This document shows positions 9,573 to 18,737 of a DNA stretch of 64,000 nucleotides, in pieces. Numbering within the stretch: the first letter of the stretch is position 1; each line of letters opens with the position of its first letter. The notes under the pieces were generated by a model. The model was not told where the DNA came from. It saw nothing but the letters and a program-made list of their open reading frames with translations, and did no database searches. Position numbers and translations under genes: made by a program. The DNA is from Cyanidium caldarium (Eukaryota > Rhodophyta > Bangiophyceae > Cyanidiales > Cyanidiaceae). The stretch covers positions 124,001-188,000 of the forward strand of contig JANCYW010000011.1 in the NCBI GenBank assembly GCA_026184775.1, in the 5' to 3' direction.

Positions 9573-11196
9573 ATGGGGTGTTGGGGATCGCGGCCGGCAG
9601 AGGCAGCTGCCCGGTCTGCCAGCCGCCCGGCCACGACCCCTTTCGCCGGGGCGCCCTCTGCTGCCGGAAACGGCAGCGTTGCGTACGACTACGTCGTGGA
9701 GGGTGAGGCGTCCGGCGGGCAGGAGACCGCTCTGGGCAAGGCGGTGCTGGCGAACGACGTTACGGCGGTGCGGCGGTTGCTGTACGGCTCGACGCTGCCG
9801 GCGGACGTCAACGAGCCGGTGAATGCATCGGGTGCCACGGCGCTCATCCTGGCCATCTACGAGAACAAGAGTTTGGAGGTCATCCGGGAGCTGGCGCGAC
9901 ATCCGGCGGTCGACTTGACGCGCGCCACCCCGCAGGGGTTCTTCGCGCTGAGTTTCGCGGCCGAGTATCGCGACGCGGCGGTGGTGCGCGAGCTCGTCGA
10001 TGCCGGCGCCGACGTGAACCAGCAGTCGGATGCCTCTGGCTGGACGGCGCTGATGCGGGCCATGCGGCATAATCGTGACCGCGCCGAGGCGCTGGAAATC
10101 ACCCGGCTACTGGCGGTGCAACCCGCCGCCGACATCAACTTGACCGACGCTTCTGGTTGGACGGCGCTGCATCACGCGGCGCGCTACTTGCCGGCCGAGT
10201 TTAGTCGCATCCTGGTGCAGCAGGGCGGCGCTGATGTGAACCACGGCAAGAGCGACGGCTGGACGCCGCTGATGCTCGCCACTGGCAGCAACGAATGCGA
10301 CGACGTGCTGGAGACGGTGCGGGTGCTGGTGCGGGCGCCGGGCATCGACCTGGAACGGCGCACGGTGGAGGACGACGCCACCGCGCTGATGTTCGCCGCC
10401 TCCATTCGCGACGCGGAGATGGTGCAGCTGTTGGTGCAGGCCGGCGCCGACGTGAACGCCGTCGATCGCAACCACTGGGCGGCCATCCACCACGCGCTGC
10501 GCTACAATGAACGCCCGCTGGTGGCCGATCTGGCGCGGGCGCTGCTGCAGGCGCCACACGCCGATCCCAATCTGCCGGACGGCGAAGGCTGGTCGCCGCT
10601 GATGTATGCCGCGCGCTATCGCGGTTACGAGGAGGTGCGCGTGCTGCTAATGGAGCACCGCGCTTCGGTGCGAGCGACATCCGCACAGGGCAGCACGGCG
10701 TTGTCAATGGCGGTGCGATATTCGCGGGAGGCGGCGCGGGTGGTGCAGCTGTTGTTGTCGGCCGAGCCGGAACACCACCCGAGCGACACGGTGGATGCGC
10801 TCGGCTGGACGCCGCTCATTACGGCAGTGCGGTACGCGCCCGACCTGGAGGTGGTTCGGTTGTTGGCCAGCGCCGACGACGTCCCGATCAATGCTGCGGA
10901 GTCGCGCTCCGGATGGACCGCGCTGATGGTGGCCGCCAAGTATCGCGACGCGGCGACGGCGCGATGGCTGCTACAGGTGCCCGGTTGCGACCCCAATCGG
11001 CAACGCGATGACGGCATCACCGCGCTGCATATTGCAGTGGCGCGCGAAGACGGCATGGCGGCCGGGTCGTTTATGGATCCGCAAGCGGCGGCAGAACGGC
11101 GCTCGCGTCTGGATGGCGCACGACAGCGGCAAGCATCGTTGGGGATAGGCGGGGCGTCCGGAGAGGAGGAAGAGGCGGATACGGTCACCGGAAAGC

Positions 11197-11235
<39 letters not shown>

Positions 11236-11669
11236 CGGCGGCGGCATGGGCGGACGCACCACGGCTACGGGAAGATGCCGAGCTGTTGCGACGACACCAG
11301 ATTCAGCTGGAGTTGGTAGAGGCACTGGTCGCGCCGCACGAACCACCTCTGAACATCGATGCGGTGGAACGGCGCGCTGGCTGGACCGCGCTGCATTTCG
11401 CCGTCGCCTACGACCGCACCGACCTGATCCTGGTGCTGTTGCGAGCGGGCGCGTCGACGACGGTGCGCACCCACCAGGGCGAGACCGCGCTGGAGATGGC
11501 GGCGCGGCTCGGGTTTGCCGACGCAGCGGCGTTGCTCGAGGCGACCGTGGACGGCGGCGGACGTGGAGAGGGCCAGGAGCCGAACCAACACGACGATGCG
11601 ACCGGTGGCATGGCCGCGGCGGGAAAGCGATACGCGGCGGCGGCAGTGAGCAACAAAGCGCCGGGGTGA
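9573..11669 (+). CDS. Ankyrin-repeat protein with myristoylation signal
   Basis: A 698-residue protein made almost entirely of ankyrin repeats, with about 12-14 helix pairs recognisable by G.TAL..A and ADVN/DPN patterns. The start at 9573 gives MGCWGS: Gly2 and Ser6 fit the N-myristoylation consensus and Cys3 is a natural palmitoylation site. The protein is therefore probably anchored to the cytosolic face of a membrane and used as a scaffold. A repeat-free insert (about residues 505-575) carries a run of 13 glutamines, after which one or two more repeats follow (GWTALHFAVAYDR). The C-terminal tail is Gly/Ala/Gln-rich. No enzymatic domain was seen, and ankyrin repeats alone do not reveal the partner. 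Confidence 0.85.
11196..11234 (+). repeat. (CAA)13 trinucleotide repeat
   Basis: A perfect CAA repeat inside the ankyrin gene that codes for 13 glutamines. Only CAA is used, not CAG, which suggests recent slippage expansion rather than old selection on the protein. Its length is likely to vary between strains. Confidence 0.9.
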
Positions 11670-11803
11670 GCGAGAGCGAGAGAGGGGAGGGAAGCGGTGC
11701 ATTCTATGCGCGAGTGTGTCACAAACGGCACCGCATCCACCCAAGCGCCGGACGGGAGTTGGACGTTCCCGTCAGCGAGCGACCTCTGTCACCGTCAGGT
11801 AAT

Positions 11804-13024
11804 TTATGCATCGACCTGGGCCTCCTCCTCCATCGCCTCCTCTTTCCCTTCGGTGTCGGTTTGCAGCAGGCGTCGAATGAACAGGCGCCGCGAACGCCGC
11901 GGGGGCGCCTTGTCGGCGGCGGCTGCAGGCGCCACCGGCTGACTCGCCAACTTCACGATCGCGTCGTAAGCGGGATTGAGCTTGCGCATAAACTCCTTAT
12001 TGCGTAGGGCGTTGCGCCTGAGGGCGGGTTTCGGGACCTTGGGTTGTGCCGGACGCAGCACGCTCTGCACCTCGTCGGAGTTGATGATGCGGGTGAGGTC
12101 GGCTTGCGACATGACTGCGCGCGGCAACCGGAAGCCGCCCTTGTGGCTGGCGTACAGCGTTTCCAGCCGTTCGAACGCCGGTTTGGTGAACACGCAGAAA
12201 CGCCCCAGGTGTCCGCCCGGCGCCAGATCCAACACGCTCAGGCGATCGACGTGCACACACTCCACTCCGGGCAAGTTGCGGAATGCCCGCGCGCAGGTCG
12301 GCTTGGGCGAGGAGGAAGTGGCGCGTCTGCCAGCGGCAGTCTCTGAGGGCTGCTGCTGCTGCTGCTGCTGCCCCTCGTCGCCGGCGAAGATCACCAGCGG
12401 CCCGCGCCGCATGGTGTGCCGCCGGTTGCGCATCTTGCCGCGGCCGGCGCGCAACTTTTTGGAGGCCGCCGCGCGCTCCACGTCCCCGTACGCTCCACAC
12501 GCCCGCAGTGCCGCCACTGCGTCCTTGGTGTGGCGAAGCTGCTCGGCATCGGCGCTGAGCACCAGCGGCACCTCCGTCACCCGCTCGATGGCGTGCCCGC
12601 GCGACATCACCAACGCCGGCACCGCCGTCGCCGCCAACGCCGACGCCGCCGCATACCGCCGCTGCGCCTTGCTCACCTTCACGTGCCATCGCCGCCATAT
12701 CTTGGTGGGCGCAGACATGCGCGCACCGCGGGCAAAGTTCGCCCCGCTCACCTGTCCGGATCGATGCGTGCCGCTCCCGTGCACGCGTGGCGCCCGCGAC
12801 ACCGCCCGACCGGTGCCCCAAGAGTGCGCAGTGGCCCACTCGCCCGCCATGTCGCTGACGGCGTACGGCTGCCGATCGTTCTTGGCCAGGAGATCGTGTA
12901 CCGCGCGCACCACGTCGGAGCGGATCGGCGACGTGAACACATCCGGCAGCGGCACCTGCTCATCGGTCGGCTGACCCGTCTGGGTGGAGATCACCCGCAC
13001 CAGCGGACGCGCCGTGGAGGACAT
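11804..13024 (-). CDS. RPL4: Cytosolic 60S ribosomal protein uL4
   Basis: A 406-residue eukaryotic-type uL4. The N-terminus ARPLVRVIS, the NDRQPYAVSDMAG and SWGTGRAVSR stretches, APTKIWRRWH, and the basic GRGKMRNRRHTMRRGP loop all match the family. So do the later APGGHLGRFCVFT and KLNPAYD segments. The protein lines the peptide exit tunnel of the large subunit. ATG 13024 leaves the canonical short N-terminus; an upstream GTG-started extension is ignored. An insert with seven glutamines (CTG repeats at about 12350-12371) sits before the conserved ARAFRNLPG, where animal uL4 has only a short loop. It is divergent from the uL15 gene (328 bp apart) and converges on the ankyrin gene. Confidence 0.95.
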   Translation of the reverse strand: MSSTARPLVRVISTQTGQPTDEQVPLPDVFTSPIRSDVVRAVHDLLAKNDRQPYAVSDMAGEWATAHSWGTGRAVSRAPRVHGSGTHRSGQVSGANFARGARMSAPTKIWRRWHVKVSKAQRRYAAASALAATAVPALVMSRGHAIERVTEVPLVLSADAEQLRHTKDAVAALRACGAYGDVERAAASKKLRAGRGKMRNRRHTMRRGPLVIFAGDEGQQQQQQQPSETAAGRRATSSSPKPTCARAFRNLPGVECVHVDRLSVLDLAPGGHLGRFCVFTKPAFERLETLYASHKGGFRLPRAVMSQADLTRIINSDEVQSVLRPAQPKVPKPALRRNALRNKEFMRKLNPAYDAIVKLASQPVAPAAAADKAPPRRSRRLFIRRLLQTDTEGKEEAMEEEAQVDA

Positions 13025-13352
13025 GAAATAATCGAGCGATGAGAGGAGACGATCACCGGGACACACCGCGACGGAGAGGAGCGTCTCACCGCGCCGCCGG
13101 TCTCGGCAGCGACGACCGCCCGTCCGACGCGCCGCGTCGGAACGCCGACCCGCGGCGGCCGTGGCGCAAGAAAAGCTTCTGGAAGGAAATGGAAGTCATT
13201 TCGATCGGGCCTCGGCGTCCCCGCTGCGGGAGGCAGCGGCGGCGCTCGTGACAGCCTGCGTGCCCCTCCTCTCGGCGCAGCAACGGGTGTGCTCCGTGCT
13301 CCTCGAGCGCCCTCCCTGCCCAGACCCGTTCTCAGTGTTACGCGGTAGCGTC
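13025..13352. other. Shared upstream region of uL4 and uL15 genes
   Basis: A 328-bp divergent promoter region between a cytosolic and an organellar ribosomal protein gene. It contains a near-palindrome, GACGCGccGCGTC (about 13128-13140). The uL15 frame is open across part of it (from a GTG at 13161) but has no earlier ATG. Confidence 0.4.
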
Positions 13353-14225
13353 ATGGTGATGGGTCTGGGTTTTGCAGGCGCGTGGATTGCCGCTCGTGCG
13401 GGCGGCAGCGGCGGCCGCCCTCCTTCGCGGCGGCCGCCGCTGCCCCGGGTGGGCGGCGGCGCGACCGCTGCGCCGTTCACGCTGCAGCGCCGGTCGGGAA
13501 CGTTGGCGCCGCTCGGCAGCCGTTGGTTGGGTCAGAGGATGGCGTCATCGACCGATGCATCCCGCACGCCCACCAACCACAGCGGTTTGCAGATGAAGAT
13601 GTTCGACTGGAAGCGGCGCGGGGAGAGCGGCGCGCTGGCCGAGGTGCTGCAGCCGAACACGTTGCGGCCAGCGCCCGGCAGCCGCCACCGTAAGAAGCGC
13701 GTCGGGCGCGGCATATCCGCCGGGCAGGGGAAATCGTGTGGTAAGGGTATGCGCGGGCAGAACTCCCGTTCGGGCGGTGGTGTGCGGCCGGGCTTCGAGG
13801 GCGGCCAGACCCCGCTGTATCGGCGGCTGCCCAAGTTTGTCGGTCGCCCGGTCGGCAAACGACACAAGCGCGTCAAATACGGAGTGATCAAGCTGGAGTC
13901 GCTGAACAAATGTCAGGAGGGCGACGAGGTGACGTACAAGTCGTTGCTGGAGAGCAAGTTCATATGCAAACTGAACCGCAAATTGCACAAGGTGCTCGGC
14001 GACGGCGAGCTGCGAGTGCGCAATTTGATCGTCAAGGCACACGCCTTCACCACCTCGGCGCAGGAGAAGATCGAGGCGGCCGGTGGGCGCTGCGTGCTGT
14101 TGAACCCGGCGAACGGGAAGGAGCTGGTGTTTGAGCAGGACGCGGAAGAGGAGGCGGGAGAGGGCACGGACAACGGCCCAGCGGAGGAGGAGGAGGAGGA
14201 GGAGACGGAGGGGGGAAGTGGGTAG
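13353..14225 (+). CDS. Organellar ribosomal protein uL15 (L15)
   Basis: A 290-residue bacterial-type L15. The signature KRVGRGISAGQGKSCGKG, then GQNSRSGGGVRPGFEGGQTPLYRRLPK, is unmistakable. The protein helps assemble the large subunit near the peptidyl-transferase centre. The first 70-80 residues after ATG 13353 are Arg/Gly/Ala-rich and nearly acid-free, fitting an organelle presequence. Whether it goes to mitochondria or plastid cannot be decided by eye. ATG 13359 is an equally good start. The C-terminus ends in a Glu-rich tail coded by GAG repeats, which bacterial L15 lacks. Confidence 0.9.
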   Translation: MVMGLGFAGAWIAARAGGSGGRPPSRRPPLPRVGGGATAAPFTLQRRSGTLAPLGSRWLGQRMASSTDASRTPTNHSGLQMKMFDWKRRGESGALAEVLQPNTLRPAPGSRHRKKRVGRGISAGQGKSCGKGMRGQNSRSGGGVRPGFEGGQTPLYRRLPKFVGRPVGKRHKRVKYGVIKLESLNKCQEGDEVTYKSLLESKFICKLNRKLHKVLGDGELRVRNLIVKAHAFTTSAQEKIEAAGGRCVLLNPANGKELVFEQDAEEEAGEGTDNGPAEEEEEEETEGGSG

Positions 14226-14456
14226 GGGAAGCTTCCGACAGTGCGCTGGTCGCATGCGCGTGTTTCGGTGGAGAGTCAGTCGGCAGCACCGGGCCAACGC
14301 CGGCATCCCGTAGAGCTGACCGGCGGGGCGAGAGACCCGGATGCGGGGGCTCCCGTCTCTGGCACACCGCTCATCACGCTTCCGTCTCCGGCACGGCGTC
14401 AGCGGTCGCCCAACCGCCCTCTATTCTTCACTCCCATTCACTGCGTGCTCTCGCAT

Positions 14457-15533
14457 TCACATCGCGGTAAACTTGGTGCACGGTGACAGCAGGTGATCGT
14501 CCATGACGTGTGGCACTGCGTCGGCGCACGCTGCGTCGGCGTCCGCGCTAGGCGATTGCGCAAAGCGCCGAATGCGCACGCCGGCCTCGGTCAGTAGCGC
14601 CGCCGAGCGTTCGTCCATGGCATAGTCCATGCCATACACCACCTGACGCACGCCCGCCTGCACGATCTTCTTGGTGCAACCGAGGCACGGACACAGGTTG
14701 GTGTACAGCGTGGCGTCGGCGCAACGCGCTCGCCCGGCCTCGATGAGCGCGTTCTCCTCGGCGTGCAGACAGAGACACTCGTCGAGAGCGTGGCCGGCGC
14801 GCGCATCATCGTTGCAACGCGGACATCCGCCGGCGTTGCAGTTGCGGGTACCGCGCGGCGTGCCGTTGTAACCGGTGGCCACGACGCGGTGGTCGCGCAC
14901 GATCACCGCACCGACGCGACGCTTCATGCAGTTGGTGCGCATCGAAGCCAGGTTGGCCATGCGCATAAAGTAGGCATCCCACGACGGTCGCAGGCGCTCC
15001 GCATTCAGCAGGTCCAATCGCGCAATTTGTTGCGCCAGCGCCTCGATGCTCTCGTCGGCGTTCACGAGACGCACGTCGGCGGCCGCCACACATCGCCGCA
15101 ACGTCGTCGAAGGGGCACCGAAAGTGACGGGCGGGGAGTCTGCGGTATCGCTGCTGGTGCCATAATAGCTGGCGTCGTCCAGTCGCACAAACGCCTCCAG
15201 CGAGGCGGTGTCCTCCGCAGCGTGTTGTCGTCGCCGATATCGTCGGTATCGCATCAACAGCGGCGCTTCCACCGCCAACAACAAAAAGTACGGCCGCTTC
15301 CGCAGCGCCTCTACCAACGGCACCGAATCGATCGGCGACAATACGTAGTGGCGCCCGGACACCCAGGCGTCATCCGGAAACGGCAACGTGGTGCCCCCGT
15401 CGGCGCCCACCCCGTCCACCGACCCGTCGATCCCGTCTCCCGCGGGAATCTCCACGCAGCCGTACAACTCTCGAACAAGCCCGCTCACAGTCCTCTTGCC
15501 AGCACAAACGCGCCCAGTCACCCCGATCAACAT
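14457..15533 (-). CDS. DCD1: dCMP deaminase with N-terminal kinase-like domain
   Basis: A 358-residue enzyme that converts dCMP to dUMP for dTTP synthesis. The C-terminal deaminase (about 185-330) has the zinc set HAEEN (H257, E259) and PCLGC (C283, C286), and the substrate-loop motif GYNGTPRG (221-228). The N-terminal half resembles yeast Dcd1: it begins MLIGVTGRVCAGKRT, a P-loop-like sequence in which the usual Ser/Thr after the lysine is Arg, so nucleotide binding there is doubtful. ATG 15533 matches the yeast start exactly. Allosteric control by dCTP and dTTP is known in the family. It is divergent from MLH1 with 286 bp between starts. Confidence 0.92.
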   Translation of the reverse strand: MLIGVTGRVCAGKRTVSGLVRELYGCVEIPAGDGIDGSVDGVGADGGTTLPFPDDAWVSGRHYVLSPIDSVPLVEALRKRPYFLLLAVEAPLLMRYRRYRRRQHAAEDTASLEAFVRLDDASYYGTSSDTADSPPVTFGAPSTTLRRCVAAADVRLVNADESIEALAQQIARLDLLNAERLRPSWDAYFMRMANLASMRTNCMKRRVGAVIVRDHRVVATGYNGTPRGTRNCNAGGCPRCNDDARAGHALDECLCLHAEENALIEAGRARCADATLYTNLCPCLGCTKKIVQAGVRQVVYGMDYAMDERSAALLTEAGVRIRRFAQSPSADADAACADAVPHVMDDHLLSPCTKFTAM

Positions 15534-15819
15534 TCCAGCGGTAGGAAACGTCCTGAAGGGCGAGCACCAGGTGCCGCTGGCGGAGGGTGCGCGGCTTGGC
15601 ACCGGACCGCCTGTCTCGTGCGCCCGCACGCTCGACGCTCGGACACGCGACGCCGAGCGCCGAGCGATCGGGTGCGCGTACAACAGACTTCTGGGAAACG
15701 CATGAAGCGCGTTTCAAGGCTCACGGCGGACGCACGCTCCTCTTCACACACCTCGTGCCGTGTGAAATCCACACTGGCATCGTAATGCGGTCCGAGCAGG
15801 TGGTTTAGACCGACTCGTC

Positions 15820-18147
15820 ATGTCCGCCCGCATTCACCGACTCGACCCGGAGGTGGTGGACCGCATTGCGGCTGGCGAGGTCATTTTGCGCCCGGCGGCC
15901 GCACTGAAAGAGCTGCTGGAGAATGCACTGGACGCGTCCGCCACTCAGATCGTGGTCACAGTGGCACAGGGTGGACTGCGGAGGTTGGAGGTGAGCGACA
16001 ACGGCTGCGGGATATGTCGTGAGGATTTCCCGCTGCTATGTGAGCGGTTTGCCACCAGCAAAATCCGGCACTACGACGATTTGCTGTGGGCGAGCACGCT
16101 GGGCTTTCGGGGCGAGGCGTTGGCGTCCATCTCGTATGTGGCGCGCGTGTCGATCCGTTCACGGACCGAGGCGGACGAATGTGGCTGGACGGCTGACTTT
16201 GTGGACGGGCAGGTGTCGGGCGCGAGCGGCGAGTTCGCGATCGCCGTTGCGGCATCGGACGGGCTGCGACCGTGTACGCGCACCCGCGGCACGACGGTGG
16301 CAGTGACCGACCTGTTCTATAATGTGCCGGCGCGTCGACAGCGCTTTTGGCAGTCGCGACAGGAGGAGTATCGACTGATGCTGGCGGTGATGACCCGCTA
16401 CGCCATCTACCACTCCGGTCGCGTGTCCGTGATACTGCGCAAGACGGATCGTGAGGGCGCGGCGGTATCGACGGCCGATGCGCTGGCCATGCGCGCGGAC
16501 TTGCACACCCTGCGCGGGGCCACGCATGTAGACAACGTCCGGGCGGCGTTCGGGACGCACACCGCCCGCCATCTGCGCGTCGTGCCGCGCACTCCGCTGC
16601 ACACGGTGCACACCGGCAGCGGCACCGGTGAGGTGGTGCTGGAGCGGGCGCTATTCAGCGTGGCCGGCTTCAGCATGCGCAAGCCGGTGCACATGTACTT
16701 TGTGAACGGTCGGGCGGTCGAGTGCGGTGCCCTGCGCAAAGCGCTGGATGCCGTATACGCGCGGGTGTTGATGAAGGGCGAGCACTATCCGTTCTGCTAC
16801 GTGGAGCTGCGCCTGCCGTCGGACGCGGTGGATGTGAACGTGCATCCCACCAAGCAGGAGGTGCAGTTTGTGGATGAAGCGGTGGTGGTGCGGGCGGTGG
16901 CCGAATGTGCCGAGCGCGTCATTTTGGGCAGCGCGGACGTGCGCACGCTGCCGGTGGCGCAACCGCGCCAGCACAGGATACACGCGTTGTCATCAGCGGG
17001 CATGCCGAACGGCGGACCGGAGAGCGATGGGGAGGCGGATCCGCGGGCGGCGCATGACTCCAGGTGCTTCACAGCGCCCCTGCCAGCGCAGCCGGTGGCT
17101 CCGGGTACCGCCGCGGAACGTCTGCTCCGAGTCGTCAAGCGGGCGCGGGTGGCGCGAGAACAAGTACACGCTCCCACGACGCTGCCGTCGCAGCGCGTGC
17201 GCACCGACGCCAATGCGCAGACGCTGGAGACGGTGATGCGACAAGAGAAGCGGGACGAGGCGGCGATCCCCGCGAGCACGTCGGATGCGGATGCAACGCC
17301 CACGCCGGTCCGCCGGTCGTTCGGCGGCGATCTCGTCGTCCAGGAGCTGAAACGGCGCGTACAACAAAAGGGCGGCAGCGCCGTCGCCGGCGTGTTTCGC
17401 AATCAGGTGTTCGTGGGCGTGGTGGATGAGCGATACATCCTGCTGCAGTATGAGACGGCGCTGGTGCTGGCCGACGCCGTTGCCATTGCGCGACACTTGC
17501 TGTACCAGCGTTGGCTATCGGCACTGGAGGCGACATCGGTGCAGGTGGTGCAGTTACAGCCGGCGCTGGCGCTGCGACCCTGGACGGAAGCGGCAACGGC
17601 TGCTGCTGGAGCGTCGGGCGCGCTGGTTGAACAAGTGTTGCAGCAGCTGTCGGCGGTGGCGCCGTTCCTACACACCCGCTTTCAGCTGCATCTGTGTGCC
17701 CGCCGGGAATGCACTTTGGCGACGTCGGCGGGCGTGTACTGCGATACCCTGGCAGCACCGCACCCCGAGACGCCACCCTCCCTCTACTTGCATACACTGC
17801 CGGCCGCGCCCGTGCCGGGCATCGACCTGCACCTGGGCGCCCTGCCGGATCTGCTGTTGCCACTGAGCCGACTGGATAGCCCTGCTGCGGACCGCGGTGA
17901 GCGCACGGCGGAGCAGCTGCATTCGGCGGTGGATGCCCTCGCCCACTTTTACGCGCACTCGATGGAGATGTTAGCGCGCGAGGAGGGAGCCGATTACCTC
18001 CGACACCAACAGCGACTGACCGACGACATACTGCCGCTCACCCGGCAGCCGGCATGCTTCACCGCCCCGGCCGCCTTTCGCCACGACGGTACCTTGCGCG
18101 TCGTAGCCCGTCTCGAACGCCTCTATCGCGTCTTTGAGCGATGTTGA
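15820..18147 (+). CDS. MLH1: DNA mismatch repair protein MLH1
   Basis: A 775-residue MutL homologue. The N-terminal GHKL ATPase shows all three motifs: ELLENALDA at 31-39, DNGCGI at 60-65 and GFRGEAL at 95-101. The transducer domain follows, including NVHPTKQEV. A low-complexity linker (about 390-510) leads to the C-terminal dimerisation domain. The protein ends in VFERC, the FERC tail diagnostic of MLH1, which completes the endonuclease site of its PMS partner. No PMS-type endonuclease motif is present, as expected. MLH1 pairs with PMS1/PMS2-type proteins after mismatch recognition by MSH complexes, and with MLH3 in meiosis. The gene appears intact and intronless. Confidence 0.95.
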   Translation: MSARIHRLDPEVVDRIAAGEVILRPAAALKELLENALDASATQIVVTVAQGGLRRLEVSDNGCGICREDFPLLCERFATSKIRHYDDLLWASTLGFRGEALASISYVARVSIRSRTEADECGWTADFVDGQVSGASGEFAIAVAASDGLRPCTRTRGTTVAVTDLFYNVPARRQRFWQSRQEEYRLMLAVMTRYAIYHSGRVSVILRKTDREGAAVSTADALAMRADLHTLRGATHVDNVRAAFGTHTARHLRVVPRTPLHTVHTGSGTGEVVLERALFSVAGFSMRKPVHMYFVNGRAVECGALRKALDAVYARVLMKGEHYPFCYVELRLPSDAVDVNVHPTKQEVQFVDEAVVVRAVAECAERVILGSADVRTLPVAQPRQHRIHALSSAGMPNGGPESDGEADPRAAHDSRCFTAPLPAQPVAPGTAAERLLRVVKRARVAREQVHAPTTLPSQRVRTDANAQTLETVMRQEKRDEAAIPASTSDADATPTPVRRSFGGDLVVQELKRRVQQKGGSAVAGVFRNQVFVGVVDERYILLQYETALVLADAVAIARHLLYQRWLSALEATSVQVVQLQPALALRPWTEAATAAAGASGALVEQVLQQLSAVAPFLHTRFQLHLCARRECTLATSAGVYCDTLAAPHPETPPSLYLHTLPAAPVPGIDLHLGALPDLLLPLSRLDSPAADRGERTAEQLHSAVDALAHFYAHSMEMLAREEGADYLRHQQRLTDDILPLTRQPACFTAPAAFRHDGTLRVVARLERLYRVFERC

Positions 18148-18414
18148 AAACGAGTCTCCGGTTATGGCCTCTTGTTTCGACTGACTTTTGCAGGTGCCAC
18201 GACTCGCGCCCTTTCGGTGTCCCTCCGACTTTGTCGGCGCAACGCTCTCCCTGTCGAACGCCCCCCTGCACGCATCGACAGGCGTCCGGATCGCCCGGAT
18301 CGTCCGGATCGACCGACCCGTCGACGATCGGCCGGCGTCGCTTTTGGCGGGAGCGCGGTGGGGCCCTTTCGGTCTCCGACGCGACCTACCGCTGCGCCGC
18401 CGCACCTGCTAGCG

Positions 18415-18669
18415 ATGGACAAACTGCAGGCTATCAAGTTCACGCTGGGTTTGGCGGAGCGAGAGGCGTCCAAGTTCTATGAAGTGGGTAACAAAGCGGC
18501 GGGCACGCGGACGCGAAAACACCTGACGGAGATCAAGCGCCTGTGCAGCGAGGTTCGCAAAGACATCCAGGAGCTCAAGGCGCGGAGGGCGCGGGGCGAG
18601 GGCAGTCCCGAAGACACGGATGCACCCGCATTTCCGGGCAGTGGGTATTCGGGCAGCGCCGAGCGCTGA
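18415..18669 (+). CDS. Hc1-like (histone H1-like) small basic protein
   Basis: An 84-residue protein whose first 60 residues match the bacterial Hc1 histone-H1-like family: FYEVGNKAAGTRTRKHL followed by EIKRLCSEVRKDIQELK, compared with the FYEKGN.AAGTR.RK..Q.LK pattern of Bacteroidetes proteins and the core of chlamydial HctA. In bacteria these proteins bind and compact DNA. The C-terminal 20 residues are Gly/Ser/acid-rich rather than lysine-rich. ATG 18415 is the only in-frame ATG. The frame is open upstream to about 18172, and that stretch, if translated from the TTG there or from an unseen exon, would read like an organelle presequence. Nucleoid packaging in an organelle is a hypothesis. 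Confidence 0.72.
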   Translation: MDKLQAIKFTLGLAEREASKFYEVGNKAAGTRTRKHLTEIKRLCSEVRKDIQELKARRARGEGSPEDTDAPAFPGSGYSGSAER

Positions 18670-18737
18670 GTGCGGAGTGCGAGGTGAACGAGCGGTGGCG
18701 CTCGGCAACGGTGCTCTCGCGGGGACGCACTTCCGGT

